This document shows positions 20,804 to 29,822 of a stretch of DNA of 64,000 nt, one piece after another; within the stretch, counting starts at the first letter, position 1; every line of letters begins with the position of its first letter. Location: NCBI GenBank assembly GCA_963802415.1, contig CAWDIH010000002.1, positions 62,001 through 126,000 of the forward strand, read 5' to 3'. The position numbers and the translations under genes were made by a program. Origin of the DNA: DATAES01 sp963802415 (GTDB taxonomy: Bacteria; Actinomycetota; Acidimicrobiia; Acidimicrobiales; JACDCH01). The notes below the pieces were generated by a model. That model saw nothing but the letters and a program-made list of their open reading frames with translations, was not told where the DNA came from and did not search any database.

Positions 20804-20868
20804 CCGATCGACCGGCGGAGCCGGATCGATCGGAGTCGAGGGGGACCGGCGGGAGCCGCCCCCCTCGA
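20804..20868 (+). promoter_or_regulatory. Two hairpins in the rpoB-rpoC spacer
   Basis: The first stem lies at 20804-20833 (CCGATCG/CGATCGG with a CCGGC/GCCGG core). The second has TCGAGGGGG (20836-20844) pairing with CCCCCTCGA (20860-20868). No T-run follows, so RNA processing or attenuation is more likely than full termination between two subunits of one enzyme. Confidence 0.5.
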
Positions 20869-20889
20869 GCACCCCCCACAGGAGCACAC

Positions 20890-23800
20890 ATGCTTGATGT
20901 GAACAACTTTGACCAGTTGCGGATCGGTCTCGCGACTGCGGACTCGATTCGCATGTGGTCGAACGGCGAGGTCAAGAAGCCGGAGACCATCAACTACCGC
21001 ACGCTCAAGCCGGAGAAGGACGGGCTCTTCTGCGAGAAGATCTTCGGTCCGACGAAGGACTGGGAGTGCTACTGCGGCAAGTACAAGCGCGTCCGATTCA
21101 AGGGCATCATCTGCGAGCGCTGTGGCGTCGAAGTCACGCGGTCCAAGGTGCGCCGCGAGCGGATGGGCCACATCGAGCTCGCCGCGCCGGTCGTGCACAT
21201 CTGGTACCTGCGGGGCACGCGTTCGTGGCTTGCGTACCTGCTCATGGGCACAGAGATCCGTGAGGAGCTCAAGGCCAAGCAGCTCGAGAAGGTCATCTAC
21301 TTCGCGGCCAACCTCGTCACGTTCGTGGACGAGGAGCGTCGCCACGAGGACCTTCCGAACCTCGAAGCGGAACTGATCGGCGAGAAGGAGGCCATCGACA
21401 AGGAGCGCGAGCTCGAGCTGGCTCGCCGTCAGGAGGAGCTCGAGAAGGAGCTCGAGGCGCTCGAGGCCGAAGGCGCCAAGGAGACGGACCTTCGCGCTCG
21501 CCAGCGGGCGGCGGAGAAGGACCTCGTCGCCATCCGAGAGCGGTACGAGGCCGAGACCGACCTCCTGCAGCGCGCGTTCGACGAGTTCCGCGACTTGTTC
21601 CCGCGCAAGATCATCGAGGACGAGCTGCTCTGGCGTGAGCTGAAGGACCGCTACGGCGAGTACTTCGAAGGCGGCATGGGCGCCGACGCCATCAAGTCCC
21701 TCATCGATCGCATCGACCTCGACGAGGAGGAGATCAAGCTCCGCATCGCCATCGACCCGCCCGAGGGTCAGCGGCCGCTCAGCGCGCAGCGCAAGCAGAA
21801 GGCGATCAAGCGGCTGAAGATCGTCACCGCGTTCAACCGGCGTGACGACCACGGTCGTCGCGTCAACGACCCGCGGGCGATGATCCTCGACGTCGTTCCC
21901 GTGATCCCGCCCGAGCTGCGGCCCATGGTGCAGCTCGACGGTGGCCGCTTCGCGACGTCCGACCTCAACGATCTGTACCGGCGGGTCATCAACCGCAACA
22001 ACCGCCTCAAGCGACTTCTCGACCTGGGTGCGCCCGAGATCATCGTCAACAACGAGAAGCGGATGTTGCAGGAGGCGGTCGACGCGCTGTTCGACAACGG
22101 GCGCCGCGGCCGTCCGGTGACGGGCCCTGGCAATCGTCCGCTCAAGTCACTGTCCGACATGTTGAAGGGCAAGCAGGGCCGGTTCCGTCAGAACCTGCTC
22201 GGCAAGCGCGTCGACTACTCGGGCCGTTCGGTCATCGTGGTCGGCCCCACGCTGAAGCTGCACCAGTGCGGCCTGCCCAAGCTCATGGCGCTCGAGCTGT
22301 TCAAGCCGTTCGTGATGAAGCGGCTGGTCGACGCCGAGTTGGCGCAGAACATCAAGTCGGCCAAGCGCATGGTCGAGCGCCGGCGCCCGCAGGTGTGGGA
22401 CGTCCTCGAGGAGGTCATCAAGGAGCACCCGGTGCTGCTCAACCGGGCGCCGACGTTGCACCGCCTCGGCATCCAGGCCTTCGAGCCGGTGTTGGTCGAG
22501 GGCAAGGCCATCCAGATCCATCCGCTCGTGTGCACGGCGTTCAACGCTGACTTCGACGGTGACCAGATGGCCGTGCACCTGCCGCTGTCCTCGGAGGCCC
22601 AGGCCGAGTCGCGCGTCCTGATGTTGTCGGCGAACAACATCTTGTCGCCGGCGCACGGCCGTCCCTTGGTGACGCCCACGCAGGACATGGTGATCGGCGC
22701 GTACTACCTCACCGAGGCCGTCAAGGGCGCAAAGGGTGACGGTCGCGTGTTCCGACACATGCACGACCTCGATCGCGCCTACGAGGAGGGCGACCTCGAC
22801 CTTCACGCGGAGATCGAGTACCGCGGTCCGGTAGCCAGTGTCGAGGGCCCGCTCAAGACGACGTACGGCCGTCTGCTGTTCAACGAGGTGCTGCCCGACG
22901 ATCTGGCCTATGTGAACCGTGCTGTCAGGAAGGGCGACATGGGCGCGATCGTCGACGAGCTCGCCAACGGCAAGCGGTGGATATCGAACAACGGCGACGA
23001 GCCGGAGCTCATCCACGGCTACCCGAAGGCGGTCGTGGCCGACAGCCTCGACGGCATCAAGAACCTGTGCTTCAAGTTCGCGGCCCGCTCCGGTCTCACG
23101 ATCTCGATCGAGGACGTGAAGACCCCCAGTAACAAGCGCGAGATCCTCGACGGCTTCGAGAAGCGAGCCGAGAAGGTCGAGGACCAGTTCTTCAAGGGCA
23201 TCATCACCGACGGTGAGCGGCGCCAGAAGGAAGTGGAGATCTGGACGGCCGCCACCGAAGAGGTGCGACAGGCGATGGAGCGCGAGCTGAAGCAGGACCA
23301 GTTCAACCCCATCGACATGATGGTGGGCTCGGGCGCCCGCGGGAACATGATGCAGGTGCGTCAGATCGCGGGTATGCGCGGTCTGGTCGCCAACCCTCGC
23401 GGCGACATGATCCCCCGGCCGATCAAGTCGAACTTCCGTGAGGGCCTGGCGATGCTGGAGTACTTCATCGCCACGCCTGGAGCTCGTAAGGGGCTCGTCG
23501 ACACAGCGCTGCGCACCGCCGACTCCGGATATCTGACCCGGCGCCTGGTCGACGTCGCGCAGGAGCTGATCGTGCGAGAGGAGGACTGCGAGCGTGAGGG
23601 CGTTCCGGTGCTCGGGCTCTGGCTCGAGGACATCGAGGCGGATCCCGCCGACGGGTCGAAGCGCAACTACCTCGAGACGCGGGTGTTCGGCCGCACGATC
23701 GCGACCGACGTCACGCTGTCGGACGGGACCGTGCTGCCTGCTGGCCACGAGATCGGTGACGAGGATCTCGAAAGCCTGCGCGACGACGAGGCCGTCACTC

Positions 23801-24945
23801 GTGTGCGGGTGCGCTCACCCCTCACCTGCCAGGCAGAGCTCGGTGTGTGTCGCAAGTGCTACGGCCGTTCGCTCGCGACCGGCAAGACCATCGAGTTGGG
23901 CGAAGCGGTCGGCGTCATCGCGGCGCAGTCGATCGGCGAGCCCGGCACGCAGCTGACGATGCGGACCTTCCACACCGGTGGCATCGCCGGGACCGACATC
24001 GCCGGCGGCCTGCCCCGCGTCGTCGAGCTGTTCGAGGCTCGTTCGCCGAAGGGCAAGGCGACGCTTGCTCGTACGTCTGGTGTCGTGCGCATTGCCGAGG
24101 ACGAAGGCAAGGGTCGTGTCGTCACGATCGTGGCCGACGACGGCTCGGAGGAGACACACACGGTGCCGACCATCCAGCGGCTCGCGGTGGTGGACGGACA
24201 AGAGGTGCGTCCGGGCGACCCCATAGTCGGCGAGGACAAGACGCCGCGCGATCCCAAGGAGCTGCTCGAGATCCGAGGTGTCCGCGAGACACAGCAGTAC
24301 CTCGTCAGCGAAGTGCAGAAGGTGTACCGCGACCAGGGCGTGTCGATCCACGACAAGCACATCGAGCTGATCGTGCGACAGATGACGCGCCGCGTCGCTG
24401 TACAGGAGCCCGGCGACAGCGACTTCCTGCCCGGCGAGCGGGTGGACTCCAAGGTGTACGCCGACGTCAATCGGCGCCTCGTGCAGGAGGGCAAGACCCC
24501 TGCTGAAGGACGTCCCGAGCTCATGGGCATCACGAAGGCATCGCTGGCCACCGACTCGTGGCTGTCAGCGGCGTCGTTCCAGGAGACGACCCGGGTGCTC
24601 ACCGAGGCGGCGATCGAGTCGCGGTCCGACGGCCTCCTCGGCCTGAAGGAGAACATCATCATCGGCAAGCTGATCCCTGCGGGGACCGGCATGGAGGTGT
24701 ACCGGGACGTCGAGACCGAGGCGCCCGACTACCAGCCGATGCAGTTCTACTCATCCGATGCCGATGCAGCCGAGTGGCTCGCCAGCATCTCGGGCGACTA
24801 CATCCCCGAGGCCGCAGTCGGCGATGGTGATGGTGATGCGTCCGAGGCGACGGTCGAGGACGTCGAAGCCGTGATCGGCGAAGCCGACGCGTCGGACGAC
24901 GGCACGGTCATCGAGGCGCCGTTCGGCGAGGAGTCGATCGGGTAG
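20890..24945 (+). CDS. rpoC: RNA polymerase beta' subunit
   Basis: 1351 residues. The N-terminal zinc ribbon (CYCGKYK and CERCG, about 60-80), the catalytic NADFDGDQMA near residue 552 with three Asp for Mg2+, the second zinc site (CQAELGVCRKCYG), and the trigger-loop region TQLTMRTFHTGGIAG are intact. A coiled-coil stretch rich in Glu lies near 160-220. The C-terminal 40 residues are acidic. Start region MLDVNNFDQLRIGLATAD is typical for Actinomycetota. Confidence 0.97.
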   Translation: MLDVNNFDQLRIGLATADSIRMWSNGEVKKPETINYRTLKPEKDGLFCEKIFGPTKDWECYCGKYKRVRFKGIICERCGVEVTRSKVRRERMGHIELAAPVVHIWYLRGTRSWLAYLLMGTEIREELKAKQLEKVIYFAANLVTFVDEERRHEDLPNLEAELIGEKEAIDKERELELARRQEELEKELEALEAEGAKETDLRARQRAAEKDLVAIRERYEAETDLLQRAFDEFRDLFPRKIIEDELLWRELKDRYGEYFEGGMGADAIKSLIDRIDLDEEEIKLRIAIDPPEGQRPLSAQRKQKAIKRLKIVTAFNRRDDHGRRVNDPRAMILDVVPVIPPELRPMVQLDGGRFATSDLNDLYRRVINRNNRLKRLLDLGAPEIIVNNEKRMLQEAVDALFDNGRRGRPVTGPGNRPLKSLSDMLKGKQGRFRQNLLGKRVDYSGRSVIVVGPTLKLHQCGLPKLMALELFKPFVMKRLVDAELAQNIKSAKRMVERRRPQVWDVLEEVIKEHPVLLNRAPTLHRLGIQAFEPVLVEGKAIQIHPLVCTAFNADFDGDQMAVHLPLSSEAQAESRVLMLSANNILSPAHGRPLVTPTQDMVIGAYYLTEAVKGAKGDGRVFRHMHDLDRAYEEGDLDLHAEIEYRGPVASVEGPLKTTYGRLLFNEVLPDDLAYVNRAVRKGDMGAIVDELANGKRWISNNGDEPELIHGYPKAVVADSLDGIKNLCFKFAARSGLTISIEDVKTPSNKREILDGFEKRAEKVEDQFFKGIITDGERRQKEVEIWTAATEEVRQAMERELKQDQFNPIDMMVGSGARGNMMQVRQIAGMRGLVANPRGDMIPRPIKSNFREGLAMLEYFIATPGARKGLVDTALRTADSGYLTRRLVDVAQELIVREEDCEREGVPVLGLWLEDIEADPADGSKRNYLETRVFGRTIATDVTLSDGTVLPAGHEIGDEDLESLRDDEAVTRVRVRSPLTCQAELGVCRKCYGRSLATGKTIELGEAVGVIAAQSIGEPGTQLTMRTFHTGGIAGTDIAGGLPRVVELFEARSPKGKATLARTSGVVRIAEDEGKGRVVTIVADDGSEETHTVPTIQRLAVVDGQEVRPGDPIVGEDKTPRDPKELLEIRGVRETQQYLVSEVQKVYRDQGVSIHDKHIELIVRQMTRRVAVQEPGDSDFLPGERVDSKVYADVNRRLVQEGKTPAEGRPELMGITKASLATDSWLSAASFQETTRVLTEAAIESRSDGLLGLKENIIIGKLIPAGTGMEVYRDVETEAPDYQPMQFYSSDADAAEWLASISGDYIPEAAVGDGDGDASEATVEDVEAVIGEADASDDGTVIEAPFGEESIG

Positions 24946-24948
24946 GTT

Positions 24949-24982
24949 CCCTCCTGCTCCGTCGTTCGGGAGCAGGGGGATC
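24949..24982 (+). terminator. Hairpin after rpoC
   Basis: CTGCTCC pairs with GGAGCAG around a short loop, extended by C-G and T-G pairs to about 11 bp, immediately after the rpoC stop. No U-tract. Confidence 0.6.
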
Positions 24983-24987
24983 AACCC

Positions 24988-26709
24988 ATGGCCAAGTCAG
25001 TCGCCGAGATCAGGGCCGAGCTCACTGCGCCTGGCCAGCTGTTCGAGATGGAGGAGGTCGTGATCGGCGGCGTGCCGATCCGCGCATGAAAGAACGCGCC
25101 GCCGACACTGCGATCGGTACTGGACCTGTCGGCGTTGCACGGCGACAAGCAGTTCGTCGTGTACGAGGACGAGCGGTTGAGCTTCGGGGAGCATTACCGC
25201 CGGGCGGCGACGTTCGCGCACCGCTTGATCGACGACTACGGCGTCCGCAAGGGCGACCGTGTCGCGATCGCGATGCGCAACTTCCCCGAGTGGCTGCTTG
25301 CGTTCTGGGGCGCGGCTGTCGCTGGCGCCATCGCAGTGCCCCTCAACGCGTGGTGGACCGGGCCGGAGCTCGAGTACGGCGTGGAGGACTCGGGCGCCAA
25401 AGTGTTGATCGTCGACGAGGAGCGCGCGCAACGCCTGCGGCCCTACTCGGACTTCGGGGTGTCCGTCGTGATCGTCGCTCGCGCCCAGCATCCGTTGACG
25501 GACGCCGAGGTGGCGTTCGACGATGTCTTGGGCTCGGTGCCGTCCGATGCAACCCCACCCGATGTCGCGCTCGGACCCGAGGACGAGGCGACGATCTTCT
25601 ATACATCGGGCACGACTGGGTTCCCGAAGGGCGCGCTCGGAACGCATCGAAACATCTGCACGAACGTCATGTCGCTGGCCTTCGGCGTGTTCTATGCGTC
25701 GGCACGCAACGCGGCGCTGACCGGCGACTCGGGTGGGCCGGACGTCGAAGCCATGGCGGCGGGCGCAGCCGAGCAGGCGGTGCTGCTGTCCGTCCCCCTG
25801 TTCCACGTCACCGGTTGTCACGCCATCATGCTCGGCTCGATCAGCTTCGGCGGGAAGCTCGTGATCATGTACAAGTGGGACCCAGAGCGCGCGCTCGAGC
25901 TGGTCGAGCGCGAGCGCATCACGACGATCGGCGGCGTGCCGGCGATGGTGTGGCAACTGCTCGAGTCGCCGTCGTTCGAAACGACCGACATCTCGAGCGT
26001 GTCCTCCATCGGCTACGGCGGCGCGCCGGCGCCCCCGGAGCTCCTGCGCCGAATCGAGAAACTGTTCCCCGGCCGCACGCCCACAAACGCTTGGGGGATG
26101 ACGGAGACCTCGTCGACAGCGGCGTCGAACAACGGCATCGACTACATCCAGCGACCCGACAGCTGCGGTCCGCCATTGCCGGTCCACGACGTACGAGTCG
26201 TTGGTGAATCCGGCGAGGACCTGCCGCAGGGTGAGGCAGGCGAGTTGTGGGTCCGTGGCCCCAACGTGGTGAAGGAGTACTGGCACAAGCCCGAGGCCAC
26301 GGCCGAGACCTTTGTCGAAGGCGGCTGGCTGCGCACCGGTGACATCGCCCGCCTCGACGGCGACGGGTTCATCTACATCACCGACCGCGTCAAGGACATG
26401 ATCATCAGAGGTGGGGAGAACATTTACAGCGCCGAAGTCGAAGGCGCGCTGTTCGAGCACCCTGCCGTGACCGACGTCGCGGTGTTCGGCATTCCGCAGA
26501 AGGTTCTCGGTGAGGAGGTCGGAGCCGTCGTGGTGCTCAAGCCGGGCGCGACCGCGACCGCCGAGGAACTCCAAGCTCACGCTCGTGATCGGGTCGCCGC
26601 CTTCAAGGTCCCCGTGCGCATCTGGTTCTGGGCGGAGGAACTTCCCCGTAACCCCGCCGGCAAGATCCTCAAGCGCGAGTTGCGCGAACAAGCGCTCGCT
26701 CGCGCCTGA
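24988..26709 (+). CDS. Acyl-CoA synthetase / long-chain fatty acid-CoA ligase type, in-frame TGA at codon 34
   Basis: Class I adenylate-forming ligase, about 573 residues if read through. The ATG at 24988 gives MAKSVAEIRAELTAPG, then a TGA at 25087-25089 stands where relatives have Trp (VPIRAxKNAPPTLR), so TGG to TGA by mutation or base-call error is likely. After it come FYTSGTTGFPKGALGTHRN (P-loop), GYGGAPAPPELLRR, NAWGMTETSS, DRVKDMIIRGGENIYS and NPAGKILKREL with the catalytic Lys. Probably activates fatty or aryl acids. Initiation from the internal TTG at 25135 would skip the stop but lose part of the N-domain. Confidence 0.85.
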
Positions 26710-26787
26710 GGTCTGCGCCCGCTTCGGTGTCGGCGGGCACAACGGCAGCCTGACCTTCGGGCCGGCCGTCGCCGCGGGCGGGCGACG

Positions 26788-28564
26788 TCACGAAAGCGGG
26801 CGAATCGCCAGTGTCAGCACGGGCAAGTCCGGGATGGCCTCGAGCGCTTCGGCTACCGGTCGGGCCTCGGGATGTGTCTGCACGTACCGGAGCCGGTCGG
26901 CTGGCGGCACGTCCGGACCGAGCGCGGGGTTCTCGGCCTCGAGCCGCGTCCGCTCGCTGCGCTGCTCCCGCGACAGGAGGTCGGCGGCGCCGACGATGCG
27001 GAACCCTGCAGGGATCGGATCGCGATCAGTGAAGAGTCGCAGTTCGAGTTCTGCCCCTGCCGGGTCGGCCCGGTGCTTGCCGTAGTGGTCAGCGAGCGAC
27101 GGGTCGACGACGACGTTGGCGCCCGCGCGGTCGAGGTCGAGGACCAGGCTCGGTGTCCCCGGGTCACTGCCAAGCAGCTGGGTTGGGTCGACCGTCGCCG
27201 TGACCAAGGTGGTGCGGTCACCTATCTCGGGCACTGCGGCTCGTGCCAGACGGTGGATCGCGTCGACCGATGGATTCGCGACAGGCCGTACCCGCACCGC
27301 GTCAGCGAACAGGACAGCCCCGAAGACCAGCACCGCGACCGCCAGCAAGGGTACGGCGACACGATCGACCCGTCTGCGAACCGCAGCGCCCAGGGACTCG
27401 TAGGCGCACCAACCGACGACGACCCAGCATGCGAATCCCAACGCGCGCGTCCACTCCGGGATCCAGAAGAACAGAGGCCCGAGCAGGCGCGCCAACGCGA
27501 CCACGGCACCGACGAGGCCGAGTCCCACGCTCGCGGCGAAGACAGCTGCCGGGGCGCGGCGGCGGATGGCGAATGTTGCGGCTACCACTAGTGCCACGAG
27601 ACCGACCGGCACGAGCGCTGCGCGGCTGGGGTCCACGTCGGTGGTGAACGCGAGTAGCGGCTGGTGGCCCCGGACCCATGGCGGAGATGGCCCGAGCTCA
27701 AGGGCGACCGTGCGCCACGCATCACCAACCCCGAGTGTGGGCGCCGACGGGTGACGCATCGATCGCACGAGCGCTGTCAGATCACCCGGCTCGTGTCGGA
27801 GGACTCCAAGGAGCGGCGGGACCCACAGCAGAGCGAAGACCCCCAGCAGCGATCAAGACCGTGGTAACCGTGGCACGTCGTGACTCGTCACCGAGCAGTC
27901 GCCGGGAACGCACCAAGACGGCGACGAGCGTCACGAGGAGGATCAACCCGGCGAACGGTGCGAGACCCGCCTGCGCCTGGGCCAGCAACGCAGCGACGAC
28001 CGCTGTTGCGACGAGCGACGCTTGGCCACCGAGTACCGCATCCCCGGCGAGGAAGATCAAGGCGGCGCACACGAGCGTGAGTCCGTGGGGTTCCCAGGGA
28101 TCCGCCAGCCAACGACCTCCGAGGCCATGCAAGAGCACCGCGAGCAATGCCGCCGCGAGGAGGACCGGGACCGTGCCCCCGCGCCGCCGAGCGACGACCA
28201 GCACCGTGACGACGGCCGCCGCGTTCACGACGAGAACGCCGACCTGCAGCCCGGCGTAGCGCGAGCCAACGAGCCGGTACGGCAGCGTCAGAACGTAGAA
28301 CCACAGCGGTCCTGGCTGGTTGAAGCCGTACCGTCCGTACGAGCCGAGGAGCGGTGTATCCGCGCCGACGTCGCGGACGCGGAGCTCGATCAGCGCGAGG
28401 TCGCCGCCGGGGTTGCCCCACGCGTGACTGAGCACGCGGACCGCCAACACGAGGAGGGGAAGAACCGACGCAACTACCGCCATCGCGAAGAGCGCTCGGT
28501 CGACCCGAGCCCGCGTCGGTTGCCATCCGTCGTGCCGGCGGGCGCCGACTGCGAGATCAGGCAT
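26788..28564 (-). CDS. Polytopic membrane protein, possible GT-C glycosyltransferase, one frameshift
   Basis: About 590 residues in two frames joined at a run of five C (27840-27844), where one base too many breaks IAAGVFALLWVPP. The N-terminal loop GGDLALIELRVRDVG and GSYGRYGFNQPGPLWFY resembles the first extracytoplasmic loop of actinobacterial lipid-linked sugar transferases, with acidic residues after the first helix. About ten hydrophobic helices follow, then a soluble C-terminal domain of about 150 residues. Not recognised as a named family. It is convergent with the acyl-CoA ligase and divergent from rpsL. Confidence 0.6.
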
Positions 28565-28708
28565 CGAGCGATTTCAGCAGGTGGTCGTCATGTCCTTCTC
28601 ATTGAGCTTGTACCAGGGCTGCTCGATGGTGTTCGTCTCGTCGATTTCAACTTCCGCGCCTTCCGACCCCCGATCGGGTGGATGCCGCACCGTGGCGCGG
28701 GCGGTGGG

Positions 28709-28738
28709 TTGCCCGACGAGCGTGGCCACAACTACCCT
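28709..28738 (+). promoter_or_regulatory. str operon promoter, nearly leaderless
   Basis: TTGCCC (28709-28714), 18-bp spacer, TACCCT (28733-28738). The rpsL GTG is at 28748, so a normal start point would leave a 5' leader of at most about 4 nt. Confidence 0.6.
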
Positions 28739-28747
28739 GGACCCTCC

Positions 28748-29119
28748 GTGCCCACGATCCAGCAGCTGGTCCGCAAGGGTCGGCAGTCGAAGACGACCAA
28801 GACGAAGACGCCCGCCTTGAAAGGCGCGCCCCAGCGGCGGGGCGTGTGCACACGCGTCTACACGAACACTCCCAAGAAGCCGAACTCGGCGCTGCGCAAG
28901 GTCGCCCGCGTGCGCCTCACGAGCGGCATGGAGATCACGGCCTACATCCCGGGCGAAGGCCACAACCTCCAAGAGCACTCGATCGTGCTCGTCCGTGGCG
29001 GGCGCGTGAAGGACCTCCCCGGCGTCCGGTACAAGATCATCCGTGGCACCCTCGACACAGCGGGTGTCCGCGACCGCAAGCAGGCCCGTAGCCGGTACGG
29101 CGCGAAGCGAGAGGGCTAG
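28748..29119 (+). CDS. rpsL: Ribosomal protein uS12
   Basis: 123 residues at the decoding centre. PTIQQLVRKGRQ opens it, and TNTPKKPNSALRKVARVRLT and YIPGEGHNLQEHS are conserved. The two lysines whose mutation gives streptomycin resistance (in PKKPNSA and RVKDLPG) are wild type. GTG start. First gene of the str operon. Confidence 0.97.
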   Translation: MPTIQQLVRKGRQSKTTKTKTPALKGAPQRRGVCTRVYTNTPKKPNSALRKVARVRLTSGMEITAYIPGEGHNLQEHSIVLVRGGRVKDLPGVRYKIIRGTLDTAGVRDRKQARSRYGAKREG

Positions 29120-29126
29120 CACACCG

Positions 29127-29597
29127 ATGCCTCGCAAAGGACCTGCACCGCGTCGAGACCTGATGCCCGACCCCGTCTATCACTCGGTGCTCGTGACCCA
29201 GGTGGTGAACAAGATCCTGCTCCGGGGCAAGCGGTCGGTGGCCGAGCGCATCGTGTACGAGGCGATGAACGTGGTCGAGGAGAAGACGGGTAGCGAGCCG
29301 CTCTCTGCGCTCAAGCGGGCGGTCGAGAACGTGAAGCCGCAGCTCGAGGTCCGCGCCCGCCGGGTCGGCGGCGCCACGTACCAGGTGCCGGTCGAGGTCC
29401 GTCCCCGGCGGGCAACGACGCTCGCCATCCGCTGGCTCGTCGGCTACAGCCGCCAGCGCCGCGAGAAGTCGATGGCGTTGCGGCTAGCGAACGAGATCCT
29501 CGATGCCAGCAACAGCCTCGGCGCGTCGGTCAAGCGCCGCGAGGACATGCACAAGATGGCGGAGTCCAACAAGGCGTTCGCTCACTATCGCTGGTGA
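29127..29597 (+). CDS. rpsG: Ribosomal protein uS7
   Basis: 156 residues, 30S head assembly protein. MPRKGPAPRRDLMPDPVY, KSMALRLANEILDA and KRREDMHKMAESNKAFAHYRW are characteristic. It starts 7 bp after rpsL. Confidence 0.97.
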   Translation: MPRKGPAPRRDLMPDPVYHSVLVTQVVNKILLRGKRSVAERIVYEAMNVVEEKTGSEPLSALKRAVENVKPQLEVRARRVGGATYQVPVEVRPRRATTLAIRWLVGYSRQRREKSMALRLANEILDASNSLGASVKRREDMHKMAESNKAFAHYRW

Positions 29598-29701
29598 CCT
29601 GCCGATAGGGAATACGTCCGATTCGCACGGAGTTGACGCCTAGGATGCTTGTGATGAGCCAGGAGAAGAGCAGCTAGCCGCCGCCCCTTTCGCGATCGAC
29701 G

Positions 29702-29751
29702 CCGGGGGTGGCAAGCCCCCGGTCACCACGGCCGGGCCACGTGCCCGGCCG
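29702..29751 (+). terminator. Paired hairpins between rpsG and fusA
   Basis: Stem one: CCGGGGG (29702-29708) with CCCCCGG (29716-29722). Stem two: CGGCCGGGC (29729-29737) with GCCCGGCCG (29743-29751), followed by TTTG. This is within a 225-bp spacer. A partial terminator would lower fusA-tuf transcription relative to rpsL-rpsG unless a second promoter is present, which I could not identify. Confidence 0.55.
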
Positions 29752-29822
29752 TTTGCATGTCACCAGATCCGTGACCGCAGCCCCGGTCTCCCGGACCCGG
29801 CCCAGGACGAGAAGAGAAAGAG

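Noticed and set aside
25087..25089. TGA read as selenocysteine or by an alternative code
   Set aside because: Relatives have Trp, not Cys, at this position; TGA is used as a normal stop in many genes of the window, and no selenocysteine element is evident.
29633..29646. Promoter for fusA at TTGACGCCTAGGAT
   Set aside because: The -35-like and -10-like hexamers are only 2 bp apart, and neither finds a partner at 16-18 bp.
29644..29676. Ten-codon leader peptide before fusA
   Set aside because: Starts ATGCTTGTGATG but has no ribosome site and no repeated codon run typical of attenuation; too short to support.
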